Of a stretch of DNA of 64,000 nt, positions 10,789 to 23,200 are shown piece after piece; position 1 is the first letter of the stretch, and each line of letters begins with the position of its first letter. Origin of the DNA: Stomorhina lunata (lineage: Eukaryota > Arthropoda > Insecta > Diptera > Rhiniidae); the NCBI GenBank assembly GCA_933228675.1, contig OW121740.1:8002442-8066441 (forward strand). Reading direction: 5' to 3'. The notes beneath the pieces are model-generated. The model was not told where the DNA came from, made no database searches, and saw only the letters and a program-made list of their open reading frames with translations. Made by a program: the position numbers and the translations under genes.

Positions 10789-13700
10789 TTCGGCTGCCGT
10801 TGGTAAGGTAGTGGCCACCACGGATAAACAGGCTGATATTGTCAAACGTCTGGAAGAGCTTAACAAGTGGCAAGAGGAGCAAAAGCTGCTTCTAGAGGCT
10901 AGACAGACTAAACAAAGACAAATGTTGGGCTTGGAACAGCAGTCCATGTATCAAATGCTGGGCATACAAAGTCAAAGTGATATGAGTTTATTGGAAGATT
11001 TGCGAAGGGGGGCACAAATGCAGCCAGTGGTAAGTAATGAGACTATAGAGTATGAAGAAGAGGAGAGGAGTACGGAGGAGAGTCTTTCGAATTCACAGCT
11101 GGAAGAAGAGGATGACTTGGAAAAAGATGATTATCAAGCAGATAGGGAGCCATCTTCTTATAAAACTTTAACTTCAGGCTATGAAACTGAACATTGCTCA
11201 GAAGTACCCAAAAATATACCTAAGAAAACATTTTTAAAAAGAGGTGAAGGTCTTAAGCAACGATTCAAAATAGACCCAGAAGAATTAAGGTTAAATAACT
11301 TGCCTAAATATAAGTATGCTAATGCGCATTCAAAATCACGCCTTACTACTTCCAAGAAATTCAATAACAATCCTGTAAAACCAGAATCTAGTAAAAATGT
11401 TAATTTAAAAAATTCGGCAGTCAATTCCTTAAAAAACTTAAACATTTTAGATGCACAAGAGCAGCGTTTCCAGAATTTACTTATAACCTCGAAAAATATT
11501 TGCAGTTCCACACCCGATACAAAGAATTTAAATAAAATAAAATCAGAATCTGACCTTGCTTTTTCTAGGTCCAAAAAGAATTCAGAGACTCAAGCTTTTG
11601 AAGCACCTCCACGTTCACCTCGCATGATAGCTTGGTCTAAAATTTTGGATCCTCAAGAAATACAACCTTTACAAGTACCTAGAAATTGTTTACAAACTGC
11701 AGAATTACCTCAATCAGAGGAAAGTATTTTTGAACTTTTGGAACAAAAAGCAAAAGATGGTAGTTTTGATATGGATTCAACTTGCCTAAAAAAGTTCATG
11801 CAGCGCAGAATTACTGAAAAGCTCAATGGAACAGACGACTGTATTCCTGTAAAAGATGAGCTAAGAAACAAACGTTTTGAGCCATTTGTCTCCAAAAATA
11901 TAGAGCAAGATTCTGTTGACTGTTCCGAAGCAGATGAAGAAGAGTCATCTCAAGATAGTCAACAAATATATAGCACCCAGTCTGAGGAAACCACCCATAA
12001 AACTATAGAAACTACTAACTCTTCAGAACAAAACCAACAAACGCCACAAGCCAGAGTTAGATTTTCCGATTCAAATGAGACTCATGAATATGAAGAAGAT
12101 TGTCAAACAACTATGAATGACAGCACCCGCCTTTCAGCGGGTACTGTTGACGATGAAGGACAGGGAGATACTACTAACAATGAATTGTTCATACAATTTA
12201 AACAGGCTTTGTTTGCAGCTTTGCAAGTTAAAGCCGATCAACATTTAGCCAATGATACTACAACTACTACAGTTACCTCGATTAGTGATACAACACTTAC
12301 TCCTTTGGATAACAATAACTCAATTTATACACCTACATGCCAAGACTTGCAGGAAAAAACCGACATGATTAAAGTACGTCTGGCTGAATTGGAAAAAGAA
12401 ATCCAAAACTTTAAAGAAAACAATGTTTTGCTAATGAAAGCCAAACAAAAACATGAACTGGAAAAGTCCCTACATGCTCAGGAGCATTTGGAGGCTATGG
12501 AACGTTTAAAGGATGAAAAAATAAAAATGGAAATCTACCTACATGATGAGCGGCTCAAGTTGGAAGATGAAAAGCGACAGTTCGAGCTGAATATAAAATC
12601 AAAAAATCAAGGTCTTTTGGGAAAGGAACGCAAGGAGTGTGAACGCTTAAGGGAACAGGTGGCAAACTTGGAAGCACAATTGAAAACTAAAGAATGTAAT
12701 CATACCTCCGCACAAGGTCGACTAAGATCGCAAATACGTAGTTTGGAGAAAGAACAGAATAAGTTGCACGAGCAAATAGAGGCATTGACGAAAGAAAATA
12801 AGAGATTGGAGAATGAAAATTTAAGAATTAGTCGAGAACAAAACAATAAGATATTGCTGGAGATAAATAGGAATATAGCAAAATTGGCGCCAAAGGTGAG
12901 TTCTTTTTTAACATTTTTAATTTAAAGTATATTTTACTAAAAGCTTTTTTTAGTTATATGATTGTTTTATTTTTAAAAATGGTTTTTGTCATTATAGATT
13001 CAACATACATCAACGTCGATACCCAACGGGGGTCCTCCAGTGCTGGGCGCTTCAAAGACTATGTCCAAATGTATAGTTGCTACAGCAACATCGAATAAAA
13101 ATTCAGCTAAGCCTTCTAAGGCAACAGTTGCCAAATTTACTAATACATCCCAAACAGCTATTAGTAATTCATCCTCTCCTGAACCAGACGTAATGTTGAA
13201 AGAAACAAATTTACAAAACCAGCAACAACAACACCTTAAATATAGTATGTTAGATCCTGATCAAGATGATGACGATATATTAAAGGAATTTCAAATGACG
13301 CCGGTAAAACGAAACAATATGCCCACAATGACACAAGGATGTTCCAATAATAAATCTCCCCAAAAGTCTTCACCTCAACAACAAAACAAAAAACCGATCA
13401 CAGCGCCACCTTCATCACCCCGCCTTTCTGACAACACCAACAACATGAAACGTGAAATAGTAAATGCGGATGGCGGCAAAGATATCTGGTATCCAAATGG
13501 CAATTTGAAGAAAATTTCTCCTGATGGCATGATCATACGTATGTTGTACTACAACAAAGACATTAAGGAGACCAACATCAATGAGGGCACCGTCAAATAC
13601 TATTATGCCGAAACAAACACTTGGCATACCACCTACTTGGATGGTTTGGAGATACTTGAATTTCCCAATGGTCAGGTGGAACATCGTCATAAAAACGGCG

Positions 13701-14008
13701 TTGTAGAGGTACACTATCCCAATAACTCGATAAAGATAATAGATCCAAAAGATGAGCATAAACAGGAAGAATGGCGTTTTGCAGATGGCACGCATTTAGT
13801 ACAAATGCGTAATGGTGACAAAATCTTGTCTCTGCCTAATGGTCAAAAAGAGATACATAATAAATTGCATAAAAGAAGAGAATATCCAGATGGTACAGTT
13901 AAGATTGTCTATCCAGACGGTAGTACTGAGACGCGCTATTCGACTGGTAGGGTTAGACTCAAAGATAAAGATGGTAAATTGGTAATGGACACAGATATGG
14001 CTAAATGA
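10748..14008 (+). CDS. Sas-4: Sas-4 / CPAP (CENPJ) centriole assembly protein
   Basis: Centriolar scaffold that binds tubulin and sets centriole microtubule growth. Two exons, 10,748-12,895 and 12,998-14,008, join in phase 0 to give 1052 aa, somewhat longer than the Drosophila protein as I recall it (about 900). An N-terminal helix with KRLEELNKWQEEQKLLLEAR is followed by the tubulin-binding PN2-3 signature FLKRGEGL (162-169) with RFKIDPEEL. Residues about 540-715 are a long coiled coil. The C-terminal G-box/TCP10_C domain (about 870-1040) has repeated (D/N)G...YPNG and YPDG blades and binds Ana2/STIL in known orthologues. An overlapping upstream ATG at 10,738 opens a 16-codon ORF ending inside the coding region. 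Poly(A) signals are at 14,217 and near 14,235. Confidence 0.94.
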
Positions 14009-14278
14009 ATAAAAATAGGAATGAAAGGGAGATTCTGTTATTGATTAATTATAATTAGTGCGTTAAATGTGAGAAATCGTTTGTAATGTTTCCGATATTT
14101 ATTTTACGTTGTAACTTAAAAGAAAAAATTGCATGTTTTTTTGTTTTTGCCACGCAGACTTTATTAGTTTAGGTAACATTCTTGTAAAAAACATATTTGT
14201 AGTAAAACATATTTGTAATAAATCTTTTTATACAATAAAAAATAACTTTTAAACTTTTAGTTTGTTTTAGGATTTTCT

Positions 14279-17200
14279 TTAACCAAAGATATTCTCATTA
14301 TCGTTTTCCTCTTCCTCAGGCGGATCAAAATCATGTATTTTTACATCAGCATCTTCGCCATACTGTATAACATTGTCGATTTGTAGCAATAAATCTTGTA
14401 TGCTTTCTTCATCGTCCACATTCATAGGTACAAAACGGACCAAACTGTAAAAGAGTAAAGAAACGTAAAAAAATGATTTCCCGGGCAACAAAAAAAAAAA
14501 AAAAAAAAAAATAATTAAGTTTTTTTATTAAAAGGTTTTTAAAATTTAATCGATTAATTTTATATGAAAAACATGACCGAATTAAAGCGTAAGTGGACCA
14601 CCTCCTCCAGAAATGTAACTGAAGCAACAATAGAGTCTTAAATGAAAGAAAAAACTTCTAAAAAAAAAGTCGATCAATTAAATGTCGGAAAAATTTGTAA
14701 AATATTTAAGGACAATAACAACAATTATTTCACTTTACACATTCCTTTATTCATAAAAACTTATTTCATACTTTTCCTCTTTTAAATTTCTTAAACTAAA
14801 TGTTTTATTATTTTCCAGCAAACTCTTAGCATAAGAAAGATTTTGCACATCGGCACAAACTACTGGCGCAAATTTATGTAGCCACTGGCATTCTTCATTT
14901 GAATAAGATTCTTGTTTAATAACTATTGAATTTTTACTATTCAATTCCATAAGTTCCATTAAACCTACATTATCATTAATAATTTTATCGAACTTTTCGA
15001 TAAATTCTGAACGTTTATTGGTTTTTATCGCTGCTCGAACTTTGGCAATGGTTAGAAGACTTTCATTGAGACTCAGATCTCGAGTTTCCAATTCAGTTAT
15101 ACTTTGACAAAGCGTAGAAAAATGCTGATTAATTTCGTTTAAATCGGTTTTAATATCGAAATTCTTTATAAGATTTTTAGTTTGTTGAATGCAAGTATCC
15201 TCTTCTTCGCTTACGGTATCTAAGAGAGTATTGATTTCAGTAAAGTTGTTGTGATAATAAATGGCTGCTGTTAGCCAGGTTCCTGGTGTAGCTTTCGAGG
15301 CTCTTATTGAAGGTAGATTAAGATAGTGATACTTTGATCGCATAATGTATTGGCGGTGAGGAGACTAGAATAGAGTAGAGTTAAGCATTATGTCAAAATC
15401 TTTTGATATATTTGCTTGACTTACCATTAAGAAAACTTTCTCATAGGATTCGATGAATAAGTTTACATGCGAGAAATGTAGACGTAGACAATCCACCATT
15501 TTATGATATGATTGTAGTAAGCAGTTGATATAAATCATATTGGGATATAAGACTTTTAGTGATTGCAGGGCTGTTTTCATATAATTTATAGCTTCGGTTA
15601 CCACCAATTGTACATTATTATAAAGGATACCTAATTGGAAAGGAAATGATATTATTAATTAGGGAGCTGCAGAGTCCAAAAATCTTAAAACTTACCATCC
15701 GGCCATAACATTTGCAGGGAGTTATTAATAAAGGCTGCCAGTGAACTCGCATTTGCCCGCTGCAGACGAGACATATTTAACAAATATGATTTTCCCTTTT
15801 CATTTTCCTCCATTAAACCGAATACAAAATTTGCTATTAATTGATGTTCAGTGTCGCAGGACTCTGTAATGGAGATCCATATGTGTTTATTATCTGCTTT
15901 ATGCTGTAGCTTTTGTATATACTTTTCGTATAAAGCTGGAACAAAATCAGACCTTAATATGCTCTGATTAGGTAAAGGCTTTTTTGTGTATTTCTGTAGA
16001 AATATTTGCATAGCCGGATTTTCAATAGTTTCCAAAGGTATATTGGCCTCCAACAAAGTAGTGCATAAGTCCAAATTAAACGAATCCAATTGAAGTTTAT
16101 CACTAGAAGTTGAAGCAGTGAAAATTCTGTGGCCTTCAGTTCCATCAAATGTCTGCATACCACCTAGAGAAGTTTGGAGAGCGGCTTGATGTTTCATGGT
16201 ACGAAAGTGCTGATGAACATTAAAGATCTTGGAGCCATTTATATTGCAAAGACACAATTTACAAAATAGTGTAGAATTTTCATCATCTAAGATGTTGGGA
16301 TACTTATGAACCATGCGTGCATTAAATAATTGCATTTTTTCTCTAAGAGATTTGGGCATTTCGATAGTTATTTTAACTTTTTATAAACCAAGTTAATTTA
16401 AACTTAATATAACGTAGGTAAACATTTAATTTTTTGCTTTGTTAACAAAGGTTTTGAGCTAGATTTTTCTATTTTTATATACAGTTTGTGTATGTGATGT
16501 AAAAATATGTAAATATACACATTTTATGCAAATTTATCACAAATATGCTAAAAAAAGCTTTTTATGCAAAAAATATAAGGGTTGCCATTCATTCGATTAT
16601 AACGATCTTAAAGTGTAATGAGGGAATTCAACTTAAATGTTTTGCTTAAAAATTGATATGTTCAACAAAACTGTTTAAATCTAATAAGGCGTGTTCCGAA
16701 TAAAATTTTGAGTTCTATTAGGATAACAAACTTAAACCGAGCAATATAAAAATTCTTAAAATACGGAAATTTTGTACAAATTAATCCGTTATTAATATGT
16801 TAACATATTATTCAGAATTGATCGATTTATTTGCTTCTAAGTTCTTAACTGTATTGTAACTTTCTTTCTGCAAGTCTAAAATGGAATTTTTTGAACTTTT
16901 ATGATAGAAACTGTTGTTTTTTTTTGAGTAATTTCTGACAACTTCGGACTGTTTTGGGTCGTTTCGTTAGAGTACGGGAACAAACATATTGTTGTGCTTT
17001 ATTTTGAAAGAAAAAATAAAAGTGGATTAAAATATGTTATGGATTCAATTTAATATTAAAATTTTCATTAATTTTTAACATTTATCTTTCAAAATTCCAT
17101 AATTATTCCCCTTGTGCTGATTATTGTTACGGAAATACTGGCAACTCTAAAAGTTGCCGTCAAAATAAAAACAAAGACTCTTAGTGATGCCAGATATGTA

Positions 17201-20200
17201 CTTTTTATGAAACCTGCATTTACAGACTTTAGAAATGCCATATGTTAAAGAAACATCACAAACAAAAATTTCCCTTAACCTCATACAAAGCAGTGGCAGC
17301 TCTTTAACTGCACAATTACACATTTTTCAATTACTCCTATATTCGTCTCTTTTATTTCCCCGCAGCAATACACAAGAGGGTTTGTAACTAAAATAATCCC
17401 AACGTGATAAACAGCAATACCAATACCCACATATAAAAATACCTCAGAAAAAAAAATTATACGGAAAAAAACTGGAAAAAGCCACATCGGATTTTGAGGA
17501 AATTATAGAAGAAAAGTACAGAGTACTAAAACAAAAGTTTTTTCGGGATAATTTGCCGATGAAAATGGAAATAAATTCCTAAATTGGTGATAAAAATAAT
17601 TTGTGAAGTACAATAAGAATCAATGAATTGGCTTATTGGCAATTATACAATTTAGTCTATTTTTGTTATTTATTTTTCTGATTAAAGTTTTGTAGTTACA
17701 TTGTTATCAAAAGAGGAAACCCTTAAAAATGTCGGAAGAATACCCTGCAGTAGAAATGTTGCGATCCGTTAAGGGCAAGGATATGTTGTTGGTGGGGGAA
17801 TATCTTTTTCATTATGATGATCGTACTAGCAAAGCTTATAGGTGGGTGTGCAGTCGCCGCAAAGATAAAACACCTTGCCGTGTTCGTATGTATACTACGC
17901 TTATAGACGAATGGGATTTAACGCGCCATAAAGTTGAGAGTATAGTGGGCGATCATCCCCATGGTCCGGCAGAGCAGGATGCCATTACCAGAGCCCGTGA
18001 AAAGAAACGCCAGGCCGATGCCGAGGGCTTACCCTGCACCTTGGGCAATAAATCTTTAAAAAGGCGCTATCAAATTCAGGAAATGGCTAAGAATACGAGT
18101 TCTAAAAAGTCAAAAACCGCCCTGCAAGAACAGTGACAGTCATTTTACCCGTCATATGACTGACATTAGTGACAAAGTTTCCATCATCGCGTAGAACAAA
18201 GTTTCTATCATTTTATTAAGCCAATATGAGAAATGTGACCGAAACTTTTATGTACGTGTGATTTTGCATCTCTCTCTAACACACACATTTTTTCAACCAC
18301 AGATAATATATCTGAGCTGTTCACTCTAATGATTTTTACTAGTCAACATTCCTATATAATTGATCACAGATGACCGGTAAAGTTTGATAAATACTTCGTC
18401 AGCAATGAGATAGCTTTAGTCACAGGTGACCAGTAATGCTTGATGATTACGTCGCCACTGTTGACGGACTTCTAGTTTAAAGAAAAACACATAACATTTC
18501 ATCTCAATATTTATATTATTTAAATAATAAAATAACAAAAGGATAACAAAGGATAACAGTCAAATAAAAAAAGTATAAATAAATATATAACAAAAATGTA
18601 CATTTAATTGAACAAAAAGTAAACAACATAAGGAACTAAATTAAACAAAATGAAAATAAATTAAAATTACATTTGATATTTTTCACTGTTTTATTTCTTT
18701 ACTTTATTTTATGTTTTTAGAACACTTAAAAATTGTTTGTTTAATTTAATTTTATTTTTATTATATTTTTTCTTAGTTCTTTTTTTGGAAGTAAATGCAC
18801 GCCACAAAAATAATTTTCAGAAAATGTCAAAAATTCAACCATGCAAATAACTTGTTTAACGATGATAGAAACTTCCTCACGAGTGACGACCATATGTTTT
18901 GTCAAGTTTAAATGTGTTAGTAAATATGTTTTGTGTGTATTAGTTTCGGTCATTCATTTCTTGTAGGGCGGTGGTATTTTTAGTGAAGAAGAGGGAGAGA
19001 TTGCAAATAACACTAAGGATAGATTTGATACCAGTGATGATGAGCTAGGCGACTTGGTCGAAAGTTTAGGCATAAAACCACAACCTCCACCACCAGAACA
19101 GCCTAAGGAGAAGAAATTGTTAATGCTTAAGACAGCCAAGGGACACCATATGGTAGCTATAGAAGGCTGTGTCTATAGACTGGATGGCAAATCTATGATA
19201 AGCACCACTTATCGTTGGAAATGTTTTCGATCTAAAGACTTGCAGTGTTCCGGTAAAATTTACACTGAATGTTTGGCTAATGGACATCATCGCTTTAAGC
19301 CCATACGTTTGGAGGAAAATAAACATAATCATCAACCTTACAGTGAAATAAAAATAGAGGCTTTAATTAGAAGAAACAATATTAAGGTTTTACATGGTAG
19401 AGAGGAGAAATCATCCTTCAAGGCTTTTGATAACCTCTCACCGGCCGAAGACAAAAAACCCGTTATTCACAAATCTACACCTTTGTCCGTTACTAAAGGC
19501 GGCAAAGTTATGTCTATATCTTCCAGTTTTGGTGTAAGTCCACGGCCCGATATTCGACGTATAAGAGGCGAAGCCACTTCCAAATTATATAGACAGGTAG
19601 ATGATGTCTTAGATGTTCTAGAAAATCCCATGGATGGAGAAATAACTAAGTATACATTTTTGCCTTCGTTAAAAGGAAATCGAATACTGATAATGAACAA
19701 TATGATATTCCATTATGACTCTCGAGGATCACATAGTGATCGTGCCTATTGGACTTGTCTATTTCGTCGAGATAAAGAACACAAGTGTAATTCGCGTTTA
19801 ACCACTGAAGGTTTGGGTAAAGAAATGAAAATTACAAAAGTTTCTGGAGAACACAAGCACACTATTAATCATCGTGAAAATATTTTAAGGAGAATGAATC
19901 AAAATCTCAAGATGAAGGACAATTTATTTCCCAAAAAAGTGGAAATGCTTTCAGAGAGTGAAGAAGAGGAGGATAACCATGATGATATGGATTGGGGTGA
20001 TGATAACCACGCCGTTGTAAATGAATCCACATTTTCTCGTGAAAATTCACCAGATATTTCTGATTTTATTAAAATGAAAACTCCCAAAATTGAGCGAGAA
20101 ATTGAGACTACAGATGTAATGATGGAAACTTTAGATGAGAATGCTCATGCTTCTATAGAGGTGTATAAGAATGAACCCGAAGTGGATCCGTTTCAGGAAA

Positions 20201-23200
20201 CGTTGCCTATTATCGAATACATAGAAATGGAAAGAATAAATAACACCAGCTACCGATCAGATTCTGATGGCGAACCTGAATATAAACCGCGCCCCTCGAA
20301 ATCACGAACACGCCGAGGTGCCGCCCAAGAAGCAGATGACGAAAATGATGATGATTACAGTCCCTCTAAGCGCGGACGCAAACCGTTGGTTTCAAAACTA
20401 AGCTCTACCGACAACATCGATATTACTAAGACCAGCAAATTACGTTCAGCCAAAGGCGGTGAATTACTGTGCGTTGATGGTTACATTTATCACCTAAAGA
20501 GCGTCTCGGCCACTACTCGCACCTATTGGGCTTGTATTAAGTCAAAAGATCGTTTACTTAAGTGTCCAGCTCGCGTTACTACGGTTATGGACTCGGATAA
20601 CGAATTGAGAGTAGCTAATTTAAGTAATTCACACACTCATCCCATTTTCGAAAATGACATTAAAAAGCGTTTGTTTAATGAGTATTCTAAATCTGTTGTA
20701 AATTCGGATCTGAAAACGAAAGACATTTTAGATGCACCATTGATTGAATTAAATCCTGAATTTGCTCATATGCTGGGAAGTCACAAGATGGTGAAAAGAG
20801 AGAATTTTAAGTAAGTTTAATGGGTTAAAAAAATGCTTGATGGGAATTTTTCCATTAAAAATTATCATTAGATGATTTTCTCAGCGACTCAGAAGATAAA
20901 TTTTATAATTAGCCATTGTATTAGACATTATAATGTATTATAAATCAGTTTAACACGATTATAAAATTATTCGTTATAATCGAAATGAACTTATGTCTTC
21001 TAACACATTATAACTCAATTATAAAGCGTTATAATACTATAACAAAGTGCTATAACGCATTATATACCAACTATAATGTATTAAAACGCATTATAATGCT
21101 ATATATTATAAAGCATTTTTATTCGATTATAATAAATTATAAAGCATTATAATTCGATTATAATAGTGGGTTGTAATGCATTATAATGCGATTATAATGT
21201 GCATATTATGATTTAATATTATGTGAATTTTTAATTTATTTCAAACTAGGTACATACTTGGATGCAAATGTTTTTATTTTGTATCCATTATAATGCACCA
21301 ACATTAATACATTTTTAAGCTTTATTCATCATTAATTAATACTCAAAATTTTAAGCTTTTCATAGCTAAACAATTATCAAACAAGCTTTTACTTTTTACC
21401 ACAACAAAGTAACTAGTTTAGAAATAAATTTATTAATCACTTGCCGCATAAGCAGCTTACAGAGCAGACGTACACAAAAAAGAAAAAGTAACAAATATTT
21501 AAATCGTAGACAGTAAATTTAGAAAAGTGAAATTTTTAAAGAAAAATTTAATTACTGGTTATTGAAATTAAGATTTGTGAAAAACTTAGATTTTTTCAAA
21601 ACTTAATTTAAGTAATTTAGATATTTTTGTAATGTTTCTTTAAAATAACCTTGAATTTATTAATTGGTTTTTGTCAGGTGTACTCTATTTAAATTTTTAG
21701 TAAAACCGGTTAAAACAACTTGTCTTAAAATTTTTTTATTGTATTTCTTTTTTGTTATTTTAATTTACAGATTCAATATGAAATTGTATTCGGTATCCGA
21801 TGGCCCACCATCTTTAGCTGTACGTATGTGTCTGAAGGCTTTAAACATTCCTTATGAATTACATAATGTAGACTATATAGCTTCCGAACATTTGTCTGAG
21901 GATTATGCTAAGGTAAGAATTATTTTGAAAATAAAATTTTATTCTCATCTCTCATCTCTTTTTTTCCAGCTTAATCCCCAAAAGGAAATTCCAGTTTTGG
22001 ATGACGATGGCTTCTATCTCTCTGAGAGTATTGCTATAATGCAGTATCTATGTGATAGATATGCTCTAGATAATACCGTTTTATATCCCAAGGATCCCAA
22101 ACAGCGTGCTTTAGTCAATCATCGTCTTTGCTTTAACATGGGTTTCTACTATGCTAGCATTGGAGCCTATAGTATGGCACCCATTTTCTTCGATTACGAA
22201 CGTACCGAAATGGGCTTGAAAAAGGTCAATAATGCCCTGTCTGTATTTGAAACGTATCTACAACGTCTGGGCACCAAATACGCAGCTGGTAATAATGTTA
22301 CTATTGCTGATTTTGCTCTCGTTACGGCTACCTTATGCTTGGAAGCTATATCTTTTGATTTGTCCGGATATCCACTTGTCACCAAGTGGTACAATACTTT
22401 TAAAAAAGAGCATCCTGATTTATGGTCAATTGCCAACGGTGGTATGCAAGAGATAATCGAATTTGAACACAATCGTCCTGATTTGTCTCATATGAATCAT
22501 CCTTTCCATCCCACACGTAAAAATGTTTAATAAATTGTGTTGCACGCGTTTTTTTTATTATATACGAGTTCATATATTTTAATTAGTTTTTAGGACGAAA
22601 ACTTTTGTCATTTATTAATTTTAAAAATAATATTATGTTGAGTGTTTTAAACAATCACAAATTTAACGGATTCAAAATTGCAAATAAAGAATAGTTATAC
22701 AAACATGTATAAAAACTGTGTTTTCAGTCAATTAGATAAGAAGCGTAATTCAGAGATTATCCTAATATATTGATGCAACTAATGCAACTAAAATTACAAT
22801 GCATTATAATGCCATTATAAAGTTTAACAATAATGCAATTATTAGAATCGCATTATAATAATGCGTTTATAACGTTTTATAACCATGTGTTATAACTTAT
22901 TATAGTAAGATTATAATTAATTTATTGTAACTCATTAAAATATAATGCCATTAAAAAGCAATATTCTTCTTCCCAGTGGAGCATAGGGCCTCGAATGTAA
23001 TAAAACGCATTACAATAAGACTAAAATGCATTATAACGCATGATAATTTGATTACTATGTATTAATGCGATTGTAATATATCATTGCACATGATAATTTG
23101 ATTATAATGCATTAAGGAGCATAATAATTTGGTTATAATGTATTAAACGTGTTATAACGCGATTGAATATACATATATTATTATTATATATACCGTAATA

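Noticed and set aside
14409..14630. 73-aa minus-strand frame overlapping the GPN3 last exon
   Set aside because: It is in another frame from the GPN3 exon, crosses a poly-A/T run and reads through the acceptor at 14,445-14,446.
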